Shown here piece after piece: positions 22,101 to 37,100 of a stretch of 64,000 nt of DNA. This DNA comes from Steinernema hermaphroditum. Lineage: Eukaryota > Nematoda > Chromadorea > Rhabditida > Steinernematidae. The stretch spans positions 10,850,001 to 10,914,000 of the forward strand of contig CM059621.1 in the NCBI GenBank assembly GCA_030435675.1, given 5' to 3'. Each line of letters opens with the position of its first letter. The stretch's first letter is position 1. The translations under genes were made by a program, and so were the position numbers. Under the pieces are notes generated by a model, which did not search any database, was not told where the DNA came from, and was given only the letters and a program-made list of their open reading frames with translations.

Positions 22101-25100
22101 GGCTTCGTCTTCCAGTACAGACGCAACCAGTACCACAGCCGAGAGTACGGAAAACAGCGAGCTTACATCAACTGAGGCTAGTTCAACAACTGCCGAAAGT
22201 ACGGAAACCAGCGAGCTTACATCAACTGAGGCTAGTTCAACAACTGCCGAAAGTACGGAAACCAGCGAGCTTACATCAACTGAGGCTAGTTCAACAACTG
22301 CCGAAAGTACGGAAAACAGCGAGCTTACATCAACTGAGGCTAGTTCAACAACTGCCGAAAGTACGGAAACCAGCGAGCTTACATCAACTGAGGCTAGTTC
22401 AACAACTGCCGAAAGTACGGAAACCAGCGAGCTTACATCAACTGAGGCTAGTTCAACAACTGCCGAAAGTACGGAAACCAGCGAGCTTACATCAACTGAG
22501 GCTAGTTCAACAACTGCCGAAAGTACGGAAACCAGCGAGCTTACATCAACTGAGGCTAGTTCAACAACTGCCGAAAGTACGGAAACCAGCGAGCTTACAT
22601 CAACTGAGGCTAGTTCAACAACTGCCGAATCCACGTTAAGCCCAGAACCAAGTTCCTCGTCTGAGGCTTCGTCTTCCAGTACAGACGCAACCAGTACCAC
22701 AGCCGAGAGTACGGAAAACAGCGAGCTTACATCAACTGAGGCTAGTTCAACAACTGCCGAAAGTACGGAAACCAGCGAGCTTACATCAACTGAGGCTAGT
22801 TCAACAACTGCCGAATCCACGTTAAGCCCAGAACCAAGTTCCTCGTCTGAGGCTTCGTCTTCCAGTACAGACGCAACCAGTACCACAGCCGAGAGTACGG
22901 AAAACAGCGAGCTTACATCAACTGAGGCTAGTTCAACAACTGCCGAAAGTACGGAAACCAGCGAGCTTACATCAACTGAGGCTAGTTCAACAACTGCCGA
23001 ACGTACGGAAACCAGCGAGCTTACATCAACTGAGGCTAGTTCAACAACTGCCGAAAGTACGGAAACCAGCGAGCTTACATCAACTGAGGCTAGTTCAACA
23101 ACTGCCGAAAGTACGGAAACCAGCGAGCTTACATCAACTGAGGCTAGTTCAACAACTGCCGAAAGTACGGAAACCAGCGAGCTTACATCAACTGAGGCTA
23201 GTTCAACAACTGCCGAAAGTACGGAAACCAGCGAGCTTACATCAACTGAGGCTAGTTCAACAACTGCCGAAAGTACGGAAACCAGCGAGCTTACATCAAC
23301 TGAGGCTAGTTCAACAACTGCCGGATCCACGTTAAGCCCAGAACCAAGTTCCTCGTCTGAGGCTTCGTCTTCCAGTACAGACGCAACCAGTACCACAGCC
23401 GAGAGTACGGAAAACAGCGAGCTTACATCAACTGAGGCTAGTTCAACAACTGCCGAAAGTACGGAAACCAGCGAGCTTACATCAACTGAGGCTAGTTCAA
23501 CAACTGCCGAAAGTACGGAAACCAGCGAGCTTACATCAACTGAGGCTAGTTCAACAACTGCCGAAAGTACGGAAACCAGCGAGCTTACATCAACTGAGGC
23601 TAGTTCAACAACTGCCGAAAGTACGGAAACCAGCGAGCTTACATCAACTGAGGCTAGTTCAACAACTGCCGAAAGTACGGAAACCAGCGAGCTTACATCA
23701 ACTGAGGCTAGTTCAACAACTGCCGAAAGTACGGAAACCAGCGAGCTTACATCAACTGAGGCTAGTTCAACAACTGCCGAACGTACGGAAACCAGCGAGC
23801 TTACATCAACTGAGGCTAGTTCAACAACTGCCGAAAGTACGGAAACCAGCGAGCTTACATCAACTGAGGCTAGTTCAACAACTGCCGAAAGTACGGAAAC
23901 CAGCGAGCTTACATCAACTAAGGCTAGTTCAACAACTGCCGAATCCACGTTAAGCCCAGAACCAAGTTCCTCGTCTGAGGCTTCGTCTTCCAGTACAGAC
24001 GCAACCAGTACCACAGCCGAGAGTACGGAAAACAGCGAGCTTACATCAACTGAGGCTAGTTCAACAACTGCCGAAAGTACGGAAACCAGCGAGCTTACAT
24101 CAACTGAGGCTAGTTCAACAACTGCCGAAAGTACGGAAACCAGCGAGCTTACATCAACTGAGGCTAGTTCAACAACTGCCGAAAGTACGGAAACCAGCGA
24201 GCTTACATCAACTGAGGCTAGTTCAACAACTGCCGAAAGTACGGAAACCAGCGAGCTTACATCAACTGAGGCTAGTTCAACAACTGCCGAAAGTACGGAA
24301 ACCAGCGAGCTTACATCAACTGAGGCTAGTTCAACAACTGCCGAAAGTACGGAAACCAGCGAGCTTACATCAACTGAGGCTAGTTCAACAACTGCCGAAA
24401 GTACGGAAACCAGCGAGCTTACATCAACTGAGGCTAGTTCAACAACTGCCGAAAGTACGGAAACCAGCGAGCTTACATCAACTGAGGCTAGTTCAACAAC
24501 TGCCGAAAGTACGGAAACCAGCGAGCTTACATCAACTGAGGCTAGTTCAACAACTGCCGAAAGTACGGAAACCAGCGAGCTTACATCAACTGAGGCTAGT
24601 TCAACAACTGCCGAAAGTACGGAAACCAGCGAGCTTACATCAACTGAGGCTAGTTCAACAACTGCCGAAAGTACGGAAAACAGCGAGCTTACATCAACTG
24701 AGGCTAGTTCAACAACTGCCGAAAGTACGGAAACCAGCGAGCTTACATCAACTGAGGCTAGTTCAACAACTGCCGAAAGTACGGAAACCAGCGAGCTTAC
24801 ATCAACTGAGGCTAGTTCAACAACTGCCGAAAGTACGGAAACCAGCGAGCTTACATCAACTGAGGCTAGTTCAACAACTGCCGAAAGTACGGAAACCAGC
24901 GAGCTTACATCAACTGAGGCTAGTTCAACAACTGCCGAAAGTACGGAAACCAGCGAGCTTACATCAACTGAGGCTAGTTCAACAACTGCCGAAAGTACGG
25001 AAACCAGCGAGCTTACATCAACTGAGGCTAGTTCAACAACTGCCGAAAGTACGGAAACCAGCGAGCTTACATCAACTGAGGCTAGTTCAACAACTGCCGA

Positions 25101-28100
25101 AAGTACGGAAACCAGCGAGCTTACATCAACTGAGGCTAGTTCAACAACTGCCGAATCCACGTTAAGCCCAGAACCAAGTTCCTCGTCTGAGGCTTCGTCT
25201 TCCAGTACAGACGCAACCAGTACCACAGCCGAGAGTACGGAAACCAGCGAGCTTACATCAACTGAGGCTAGTTCAACAACTGCCGAAAGTACGGAAACCA
25301 GCGAGCTTACATCAACTGAGACTAGTTCAACAACTGCCGAACGTACGGAAACCAGCGAGCTTACATCAACTGAGGCTAGTTCAACAACTGCCGAAAGTAC
25401 GGAAACCAGCGAGCTTACATCAACTGAGGCTAGTTCAACAACTGCCGAAAGTACGGAAACCAGCGAGCTTACATCAACTGAGGCTAGTTCAACAACTGCC
25501 GAAAGTACGGAAACCAGCGAGCTTACATCAACTGAGGCTAGTTCAACAACTGCCGAACGTACGGAAACCAGCGAGCTTACATCAACTGAGGCTAGTTCAA
25601 CAACTGCCGAAAGTACGGAAACCAGCGAGCTTACATCAACTGAGGCTAGTTCAACAACTGCCGAAAGTACGGAAACCAGCGAGCTTACATCAACTGAGGC
25701 TAGTTCAACAACTGCCGAACGTACGGAAACCAGCGAGCTTACATCAACTGAGGCTAGTTCAACAACTGCCGAAAGTACGGAAACCAGCGAGCTTACATCA
25801 ACTGAGGCTAGTTCAACAACTGCCGAATCCACGTTAAGCCCAGAACCAAGTTCCTCGTCTGAGGCTTCGTCTTCCAGTACAGACGCAACCAGTACCACAG
25901 CCGAGAGTACGGAAAACAGCGAGCTTACATCAACTGAGGCTAGTTCAACAACTGCCGAAAGTACGGAAACCAGCGAGCTTACATCAACTGAGGCTAGTTC
26001 AACAACTGCCGAACGTACGGAAACCAGCGAGCTTACATCAACTGAGGCTAGTTCAACAACTGCCGAAAGTACGGAAACCAGCGAGCTTACATCAACTGAG
26101 GCTAGTTCAACAACTGCCGAAAGTACGGAAACCAGCGAGCTTACATCAACTGAGGCTAGTTCAACAACTGCCGAAAGTACGGAAACCAGCGAGCTTACAT
26201 CAACTGAGGCTAGTTCAACAACTGCCGAAAGTACGGAAACCAGCGAGCTTACATCAACTGAGGCTAGTTCAACAACTGCCGAACGTACGGAAACCAGCGA
26301 GCTTACATCAACTGAGGCTAGTTCAACAACTGCCGAAAGTACGGAAACCAGCGAGCTTACATCAACTGAGGCTAGTTCAACAACTGCCGAAAGTACGGAA
26401 ACCAGCGAGCTTACATCAACTGAGGCTAGTTCAACAACTGCCGAACGTACGGAAACCAGCGAGCTTACATCAACTGAGGCTAGTTCAACAACTGCCGAAA
26501 GTACGGAAACCAGCGAGCTTACATCAACTGAGGCTAGTTCAACAACTGCCGAATCCACGTTAAGCCCAGAACCAAGTTCCTCGTCTGAGGCTTCGTCTTC
26601 CAGTACAGACGCAACCAGTACCACAGCCGAGAGTACGGAAAACAGCGAGCTTACATCAACTGAGGCTAGTTCAACAACTGCCGAAAGTACGGAAACCAGC
26701 GAGCTTACATCAACTGAGGCTAGTTCAACAACTGCCGAACGTACGGAAACCAGCGAGCTTACATCAACTGAGGCTAGTTCAACAACTGCCGAAAGTACGG
26801 AAACCAGACGAGCTTACATCAACTGAGGCTAGTTCAACAACTGCCGAAAGTACGGAAACCAGCGAGCTTACATCAACTGAGGCTAGTTCAACAACTGCCG
26901 AAAGTACGGAAACCAGCGAGCTTACATCAACTGAGGCTAGTTCAACAACTGCCGAAAGTACGGAAACCAGCGAGCTTACATCAACTGAGGCTAGTTCAAC
27001 AACTGCCGAAAGTACGGAAACCAGCGAGCTTACATCAACTGAGGCTAGTTCAACAACTGCCGAAAGTACGGAAACCAGCGAGCTTACATCAACTGAGGCT
27101 AGTTCAACAACTGCCGAAAGTACGGAAACCAGCGAGCTTACATCAACTGAGGCTAGTTCAACAACTGCCGAACGTACGGAAACCAGCGAGCTTACATCAA
27201 CTGAGGCTAGTTCAACAACTGCCGAAAGTACGGAAACCAGCGAGCTTACATCAACTGAGGCTAGTTCAACAACTGCCGAAAGTACGGAAACCAGCGAGCT
27301 TACATCAACTGAGGCTAGTTCAACAACTGCCGAAAGTACGAAAACCAGCGAGCTTACATCAACTGAGGCTAGTTCAACAACTGCCGAAAGTACGGAAACC
27401 AGCGAGCTTACATCAACTGAGGCTAGTTCAACAACTGCCGAACGTACGGAAACCAGCGAGCTTACATCAACTGAGGCTAGTTCAACAACTGCCGAAAGTA
27501 CGGAAACCAGCGAGCTTACATCAACTGAGGCTAGTTCAACAACTGCCGAAAGTACGGAAACCAGCGAGCTTACATCAACTGAGGCTAGTTCAACAACTGC
27601 CGAAAGTACGGAAACCAGCGAGCTTACATCAACTGAGGCTAGTTCAACAACTGCCGAAAGTACGGAAACCAGCGAGCTTACATCAACTGAGGCTAGTTCA
27701 ACAACTGCCGAAAGTACGGAAACCAGCGAGCTTACATCAACTGAGGCTAGTTCAACAACTGCCGAAAGTACGGAAACCAGCGAGCTTACATCAACTGAGG
27801 CTAGTTCAACAACTGCCGAACGTACGGAAACCAGCGAGCTTACATCAACTGAGGCTAGTTCAACAACTGCCGAGAGTACGGAAAACAGCGAGCTTACATC
27901 AACTGAGGCTAGTTCAACAACTGCCGAAAGTACGGAAACCAGCGAGCTTACATCAACTGAGGCTAGTTCAACAACTGCCGAAAGTACGGAAACCAGCGAG
28001 CTTACATCAACTGAGGCTAGTTCAACAACTGCCGAAAGTACGGAAACCAGCGAGCTTACATCAACTGAGGCTAGTTCAACAACTGCCGAAAGTACGGAAA

Positions 28101-31100
28101 CCAGCGAGCTTACATCAACTGAGGCTAGTTCAACAACTGCCGAAAGTACGGAAACCAGCGAGCTTACATCAACTGAGGCTAGTTCAACAACTGCCGAACG
28201 TACGGAAACCAGCGAGCTTACATCAACTGAGGCTAGTTCAACAACTGCCGAAAGTACGGAAACCAGCGAGCTTACATCAACTGAGGCTAGTTCAACAACT
28301 GCCGAATCCACGTTAAGCCCAGAACCAAGTTCCTCGTCTGAGGCTTCGTCTTCCAGTACAGACGCAACCAGTACCACAGCCGAGAGTACGGAAAACAGCG
28401 AGCTTACATCAACTGAGGCTAGTTCAACAACTGCCGAAAGTACGGAAACCAGCGAGCTTACATCAACTGAGGCTAGTTCAACAACTGCCGAACGTACGGA
28501 AACCAGCGAGCTTACATCAACTGAGGCTAGTTCAACAACTGCCGAATCCACGTTAAGCCCAGAACCAAGTTCCTCGTCTGAGGCTTCGTCTTCCAGTACA
28601 GACGCAACCAGTACCACAGCCGAGAGTACGGAAAACAGCGAGCTTACATCAACTGAGGCTAGTTCAACAACTGCCGAAAGTACGGAAACCAGCGAGCTTA
28701 CATCAACTGAGGCTAGTTCAACAACTGCCGAACGTACGGAAACCAGCGAGCTTACATCAACTGAGGCTAGTTCAACAACTGCCGAATCCACGTTAAGCCC
28801 AGAACCAAGTTCCTCGTCTGAGGCTTCGTCTTCCAGTACAGACGCAACCAGTACCACAGCCGAGAGTACGGAAAACAGCGAGCTTACATCAACTGAGGCT
28901 AGTTCAACAACTGCCGAAAGTACGGAAACCAGCGAGCTTACATCAACTGAGGCTAGTTCAACAACTGCCGAACGTACGGAAACCAGCGAGCTTACATCAA
29001 CTGAGGCTAGTTCAACAACTGCCGAATCCACGTTAAGCCCAGAACCAAGTTCCTCGTCTGAGGCTTCGTCTTCCAGTACAGACGCAACCAGTACCACAGC
29101 CGAGAGTACGGAAAACAGCGAGCTTACATCAACTGAGGCTAGTTCAACAACTGCCGAAAGTACGGAAACCAGCGAGCTTACATCAACTGAGGCTAGTTCA
29201 ACAACTGCCGAACGTACGGAAACCAGCGAGCTTACATCAACTGAGGCTAGTTCAACAACTGCCGAATCCACGTTAAGCCCAGAACCAAGTTCCTCGTCTG
29301 AGGCTTCGTCTTCCAGTACAGACGCAACCAGTACCACAGCCGAGAGTACGGAAAACAGCGAGCTTACATCAACTGAGGCTAGTTCAACAACTGCCGAAAG
29401 TACGGAAACCAGCGAGCTTACATCAACTGAGGCTAGTTCAACAACTGCCGAACGTACGGAAACCAGCGAGCTTACATCAACTGAGGCTAGTTCAACAACT
29501 GCCGAATCCACGTTAAGCCCAGAACCAAGTTCCTCGTCTGAGGCTTCGTCTTCCAGTACAGACGCAACCAGTACCACAGCCGAGAGTACGGAAAACAGCG
29601 AGCTTACATCAACTGAGGCTAGTTCAACAACTGCCGAAAGTACGGAAACCAGCGAGCTTACATCAACTGAGGCTAGTTCAACAACTGCCGAACGTACGGA
29701 AACCAGCGAGCTTACATCAACTGAGGCTAGTTCAACAACTGCCGAATCCACGTTAAGCCCAGAACCAAGTTCCTCGTCTGAGGCTTCGTCTTCCAGTACA
29801 GACGCAACCAGTACCACAGCCGAGAGTACGGAAAACAGCGAGCTTACATCAACTGAGGCTAGTTCAACAACTGCCGAAAGTACGGAAACCAGCGAGCTTA
29901 CATCAACTGAGGCTAGTTCAACAACTGCCGAACGTACGGAAACCAGCGAGCTTACATCAACTGAGGCTAGTTCAACAACTGCCGAATCCACGTTAAGCCC
30001 AGAACCAAGTTCCTCGTCTGAGGCTTCGTCTTCCAGTACAGACGCAACCAGTACCACAGCCGAGAGTACGGAAAACAGCGAGCTTACATCAACTGAGGCT
30101 AGTTCAACAACTGCCGAAAGTACGGAAACCAGCGAGCTTACATCAACTGAGGCTAGTTCAACAACTGCCGAACGTACGGAAACCAGCGAGCTTACATCAA
30201 CTGAGGCTAGTTCAACAACTGCCGAATCCACGTTAAGCCCAGAACCAAGTTCCTCGTCTGAGGCTTCGTCTTCCAGTACAGACGCAACCAGTACCACAGC
30301 CGAGAGTACGGAAAACAGCGAGCTTACATCAACTGAGGCTAGTTCAACAACTGCCGAAAGTACGGAAACCAGCGAGCTTACATCAACTGAGGCTAGTTCA
30401 ACAACTGCCGAAAGTACGGAAACCAGCGAGCTTACATCAACTGAGGCTAGTTCAACAACTGCCGAAAGTACGGAAACCAGCGAGCTTACATCAACTGAGG
30501 CTAGTTCAACAACTGCCGAAAGTACGGAAACCAGCGAGCTTACATCAACTGAGGCTAGTTCAACAACTGCCGAACGTACGGAAACCAGCGAGCTTACATC
30601 AACTGAGGCTAGTTCAACAACTGCCGAAAGTACGGAAACCAGCGAGCTTACATCAACTGAGGCTAGTTCAACAACTGCCGAATCCACGTTAAGCCCAGAA
30701 CCAAGTTCCTCGTCTGAGGCTTCGTCTTCCAGTACAGACGCAACCAGTACCACAGCCGAGAGTACGGAAACCAGCGAGCTTACATCAACTGAGGCTAGTT
30801 CAACAACTGCCGAAAGTACGGAAACCAGCGAGCTTACATCAACTGAGGCTAGTTCAACAACTGCCGAAAGTACGGAAACCAGCGAGCTTACATCAACTGA
30901 GGCTAGTTCAACAACTGCCGAAAGTACGGAAACCAGCGAGCTTACATCAACTGAGGCTAGTTCAACAACTGCCGAAAGTACGGAAACCAGCGAGCTTACA
31001 TCAACTGAGGCTAGTTCAACAACTGCCGAAAGTACGGAAACCAGCGAGCTTACATCAACTGAGGCTAGTTCAACAACTGCCGAAAGTACGGAAACCAGCG

Positions 31101-34100
31101 AGCTTACATCAACTGAGGCTAGTTCAACAACTGCCGAAAGTACGGAAACCAGCGAGCTTACATCAACTGAGGCTAGTTCAACAACTGCCGAAAGTACGGA
31201 AACCAGCGAGCTTACATCAACTGAGGCTAGTTCAACAACTGCCGAAAGTACGGAAACCAGCGAGCTTACATCAACTGAGGCTAGTTCAACAACTGCCGAA
31301 CGTACGGAAACCAGCGAGCTTACATCAACTGAGGCTAGTTCAACAACTGCCGAATCCACGTTAAGCCCAGAACCAAGTTCCTCGTCTGAGGCTTCGTCTT
31401 CCAGTACAGACGCAACCAGTACCACAGCCGAGAGTACGGAAAACAGCGAGCTTACATCAACTGAGGCTAGTTCAACAACTGCCGAAAGTACGGAAACCAG
31501 CGAGCTTACATCAACTGAGGCTAGTTCAACAACTGCCGAAAGTACGGAAACCAGCGAGCTTACATCAACTGAGGTTAGTTCAACAACTGCCGAAAGTACG
31601 GAAACCAGCGAGCTTACATCAACTGAGGCTAGTTCAACAACTGCCGAAAGTACGGAAACCAGCGAGCTTACATCAACTGAGGCTAGTTCAACAACTGCCG
31701 AAAGTACGGAAACCAGCGAGCTTACATCAACTGAGGCTAGTTCAACAACTGCCGAACGTACGGAAACCAGCGAGCTTACATCAACTGAGGCTAGTTCAAC
31801 AACTGCCGAAAGTACGGAAACCAGCGAGCTTACATCAACTGAGGCTAGTTCAACAACTGCCGAAAGTACGGAAACCAGCGAGCTTACATCAACTGAGGCT
31901 AGTTCAACAACTGCCGAACGTACGGAAACCAGCGAGCTTACATCAACTGAGGCTAGTTCAACAACTGCCGAAAGTACGGAAACCAGCGAGCTTACATCAA
32001 CTGAGGCTAGTTCAACAACTGCCGAAAGTACGGAAACCAGCGAGCTTACATCAACTGAGGCTAGTTCAACAACTGCCGAAAGTACGGAAACCAGCGAGCT
32101 TACATCAACTGAGGCTAGTTCAACAACTGCCGAACGTACGGAAACCAGCGAGCTTACATCAACTGAGGCTAGTTCAACAACTGCCGAAAGTACGGAAACC
32201 AGCGAGCTTACATCAACTGAGGCTAGTTCAACAACTGCCGAATCCACGTTAAGCCCAGAACCAAGTTCCTCGTCTGAGGCTTCGTCTTCCAGTACAGACG
32301 CAACCAGTACCACAGCCGAGAGTACGGAAACCAGCGAGCTTACATCAACTGAGGCTAGTTCAACAACTGCCGAAAGTACGGAAACCAGCGAGCTTACATC
32401 AACTGAGGCTAGTTCAACAACTGCCGAAAGTACGGAAACCAGCGAGCTTACATCAACTGAGGCTAGTTCAACAACTGCCGAAAGTACGGAAACCAGCGAG
32501 CTTACATCAACTGAGGCTAGTTCAACAACTGCCGAAAGTACGGAAACCAGCGAGCTTACATCAACTGAGGCTAGTTCAACAACTGCCGAAAGTACGGAAA
32601 CCAGCGAGCTTACATCAACTGAGGCTAGTTCAACAACTGCCGAAAGTACGGAAACCAGCGAGCTTACATCAACTGAGGCTAGTTCAACAACTGCCGAAAG
32701 TACGGAAACCAGCGAGCTTACATCAACTGAGGCTAGTTCAACAACTGCCGAAAGTACGGAAACCAGCGAGCTTACATCAACTGAGGCTAGTTCAACAACT
32801 GCCGAACGTACGGAAACCAGCGAGCTTACATCAACTGAGGCTAGTTCAACAACTGCCGAATCCACGTTAAGCCCAGAACCAAGTTCCTCGTCTGAGGCTT
32901 CGTCTTCCAGTACAGACGCAACCAGTACCACAGCCGAGAGTACGGAAAACAGCGAGCTTACATCAACTGAGGCTAGTTCAACAACTGCCGAAAGTACGGA
33001 AACCAGCGAGCTTACATCAACTGAGGCTAGTTCAACAACTGCCGAATCCACGTTAAGCCCAGAACCAAGTTCCTCGTCTGAGGCTTCGTCTTCCAGTACA
33101 GACGCAACCAGTACCACAGCCGAGAGTACGGAAAACAGCGAGCTTACATCAACTGAGGCTAGTTCAACAACTGCCGAAAGTACGGAAACCAGCGAGCTTA
33201 CATCAACTGAGGCTAGTTCAACAACTGCCGAATCCACGTTAAGCCCAGAACCAAGTTCCTCGTCTGAGGCTTCGTCTTCCAGTACAGACGCAACCAGTAC
33301 CACAGCCGAGAGTACGGAAACCAGCGAGCTTACATCAACTGAGGCTAGTTCAACAACTGCCGAAAGTACGGAAAACAGCGAGCTTACATCAACTGAGGCT
33401 AGTTCAACAACTGCCGAAAGTACGGAAACCAGCGAGCTTACATCAACTGAGGCTAGTTCAACAACTGCCGAAAGTACGGAAAACAGCGAGCTTACATCAA
33501 CTGAGGCTAGTTCAACAACTGCCGAAAGTACGGAAACCAGCGAGCTTACATCAACTGAGGCTAGTTCAACAACTGCCGAAAGTACGGAAACCAGCGAGCT
33601 TACATCAACTGAGGCTAGTTCAACAACTGCCGAAAGTACGGAAACCAGCGAGCTTACATCAACTGAGGCTAGTTCAACAACTGCCGAACGTACGGAAACC
33701 AGCGAGCTTACATCAACTGAGGCTAGTTCAACAACTGCCGAAAGTACGGAAACCAGCGAGCTTACATCAACTGAGGCTAGTTCAACAACTGCCGAATCCA
33801 CGTTAAGCCCAGAACCAAGTTCCTCGTCTGAGGCTTCGTCTTCCAGTACAGACGCAACCAGTACCACAGCCGAGAGTACGGAAAACAGCGAGCTTACATC
33901 AACTGAGGCTAGTTCAACAACTGCCGAATCCACGTTAAGCCCAGAACCAAGTTCCTCGTCTGAGGCTTCGTCTTCCAGTACAGACGCAACCAGTACCACA
34001 GCCGAGAGTACGGAAAACAGCGAGCTTACATCAACTGAGGCTAGTTCAACAACTGCCGAATCCACGTTAAGCCCAGAACCAAGTTCCTCGTCTGAGGCTT

Positions 34101-37100
34101 CGTCTTCCAGTACAGACGCAACCAGTACCACAGCCGAGAGTACGGAAACCAGCGAGCTTACATCAACTGAGGCTAGTTCAACAACTGCCGAAAGTACGGA
34201 AACCAGCGAGCTTACATCAACTGAGGCTAGTTCAACAACTGCCGAATCCACGTTAAGCCCAGAACCAAGTTCCTCGTCTGAGGCTTCGTCTTCCAGTACA
34301 GACGCAACCAGTACCACAGCCGAGAGTACGGAAAACAGCGAGCTTACATCAACTGAGGCTAGTTCAACAACTGCCGAATCCACGTTAAGCCCAGAACCAA
34401 GTTCCTCGTCTGAGGCTTCGTCTTCCAGTACAGACGCAACCAGTACCACAGCCGAGAGTACGGAAAACAGCGAGCTTACATCAACTGAGGCTAGTTCAAC
34501 AACTGCCGAATCCACGTTAAGCCCAGAACCAAGTTCCTCGTCTGAGGCTTCGTCTTCCAGTACAGACGCAACCAGTACCACAGCCGAGAGTACGGAAACC
34601 AGCGAGCTTACATCAACTGAGGCTAGTTCAACAACTGCCGAAAGTACGGAAACCAGCGAGCTTACATCAACTGAGGCTAGTTCAACAACTGCCGAATCCA
34701 CGTTAAGCCCAGAACCAAGTTCCTCGTCTGAGGCTTCGTCTTCCAGTACAGACGCAACCAGTACCACAGCCGAGAGTACGGAAACCAGCGAGCTTACATC
34801 AACTGAGGCTAGTTCAACAACTGCCGAAAGTACGGAAACCAGCGAGCTTACATCAACTGAGGCTAGTTCAACAACTGCCGAATCCACGTTAAGCCCAGAA
34901 CCAAGTTCCTCGTCTGAGGCTTCGTCTTCCAGTACAGACGCAACCAGTACCACAGCCGAGAGTACGGAAACCAGCGAGCTTACATCAACTGAGGCTAGTT
35001 CAACAACTGCCGAAAGTACGGAAACCAGTGAGCTTACATCAACTGAGGCTAGTTCAACAACTGCCGAATCCACCTTGAGCCCAGAACCAAGTTCCTCGTC
35101 TGAGGCTTCGTCTTCCAGTACAGACGCAACCAGTACCACAGCCGAGAGCACGGAAACCAGCGAGCTTACGTCAACGGAGGGTAGCTCAACAACTGCCGAA
35201 TCCAGCTCCTTTTCCACAACAGAATTTTCTTCGTCGACTGCTTCTCCTCCATTACCCGAATCTTGTTGCCCCGCTAATGGAGTCTGGACCGAGTGGGCGC
35301 AAGTTTCTCAGTGTTCGGACTCTTGTGGATTCTGCGGCCAATTCAAGAAAGTTCGTGAGTGTGCCTCTGCAGAGTATGGATGTCCTTGCAGGTAAATTTG
35401 TTGTGTGTTAACGGTTAGGCCGATATCTACTCCAGGGGGAAGAAAGCGAAGATGGAGCCGTGTGACTCTCGGCTCTGTGTTCATCCTCGTTCTGCTTGCT
35501 GTGCGCCTTTCGATGTCGTGTGGATAGACGGTGTTGTCCGCTGTGGACCTGTGGTAAGTCCTCCGATAGAGGCTTCTTCTATTCCCTCTGATAGCCCAAC
35601 GCAACGGAGCCTCCCTCAAAACCGCAGCTCTGCTGTCCGAAGGCCGGCATTTGGTCTGCGTGGTCGGAGTGGTCCCACTGTGTGGGAGAGTGCGATAAAT
35701 GTGGCAGCTCCACTCGAACGCGGCGTTGTCTCTCCAGTGGCATGAACTGCCCTTGTCAAGGAGTTGAATCTGAGAAGAGAACTTGCCGCGTTGTAGGAAT
35801 CTGGGGTGCCTGGAGTGAGCCTTCTCCATGCTCCGATATCTGTGGAACCTGCGCGCAGTCGACTCGGAAACGCGTCTGCTCGAAAGCGAATAACTGTCAG
35901 TGCACGTAAGCCAAAAGCGCCGCGATAACCGGTCGACGAAGCATTTAGCGGTCCTCAAAGCCTGACCGAGTACTGTGGCATCGGGACATGTCGACACCCG
36001 CGTCAAGCCTGCTGTGAGCCGTTCAATGTCACGAGCATCGGTGGCATTATAGGCTGTGGTCCCCTACCGCCAATGCGAACGTTTCCGCCCGTGGAGGACT
36101 GTGAAGCGACGCCGAAGCCCGAATGCTGCAAAGTGGGTGGAGTGTGGAGTCAGTGGTCGACCTCTGAGTCGTGTCCCGATACATGCGGTTCCTGTGCACA
36201 AGTCATCAGAAAGAGGATGTGTTTGTCACAGGTGGAAAACAACTGTCCTTGCAGGTAGATAACAGATTGCGCTTAATTGTTCTTACTCTGTGGACGTAGT
36301 GGTCCGTCGACGAAGCTGGAGTACTGTGGACTCGATGTGTGCAAGTACCCCCGCAGATCTTGTTGCGAACCGTTCAAACCGGCGGTCATGAACGGCCGCA
36401 TTAGGTGCGGGCCACAGCCGGAGCCGTTCGAGCCGAAGCCGTCGGACCTGTGCATGCCCCCCTGCTGCCCAAAGTTCGGAATTTGGTCCGAGTGGAGCCC
36501 TGCTTCGACATGCCCTGATACATGTGGTTCTTGTGCTCAGACTGTTCGACAACGCTACTGCCTCTCCGACGGCAACGGATGCCCTTGTGTGTAGGTCTCT
36601 GCTCTTCGAGAATTCGGATCAGAGCCCTGTTTAGAGGAGAAGAGATCAAACACGAAAACTGTGCCCTCCAAGTGTGTCCCTATCCACGACCGTCATGCTG
36701 CGCCCCCTTTCGAGCTACGGTCATCGACGGCCGCATCGTGTGTGGTCCTCAGCCCAAGCACATCGAAGTGGCACCTACCTTGGAGTGCCCACAGACACAG
36801 GACTGCTGTCCACAGTACGGTGAATGGTCCGAGTGGACCGTCACCAAGCCATGCATGGACGTCTGTGGGTCCTGTAGCATGGAAACAAAGAGTAGAAAGT
36901 GCCTCTCTGAATCCGATGGGTGTCCGTGCAGGTCTGTGGCTCTCTAAAGCTCAATGAAGAGATGTATTTAGTGGACCGAGTACCATATCAGAATACTGCA
37001 ACATCGGGGTTTGCAAATACCCCCGAAGGTCGTGTTGCGCACCCTTCAAGACGAATGTCCACGGAGGCCGCATCGTTTGTGGGCCTCAGGTGGGTGGCCT

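Noticed and set aside
21151..35190. CRISPR array or satellite DNA
   Set aside because: Units are contiguous with no unique spacers, and the array is in frame with flanking protein domains.
20976..35217. Two giant antisense frames (1,882 and 2,812 codons) rich in Val, Ser and Leu
   Set aside because: They mirror the mucin array and arise because its units are multiples of three and stop-free on both strands. The sense strand has the signal peptide, the domains and the splice sites.
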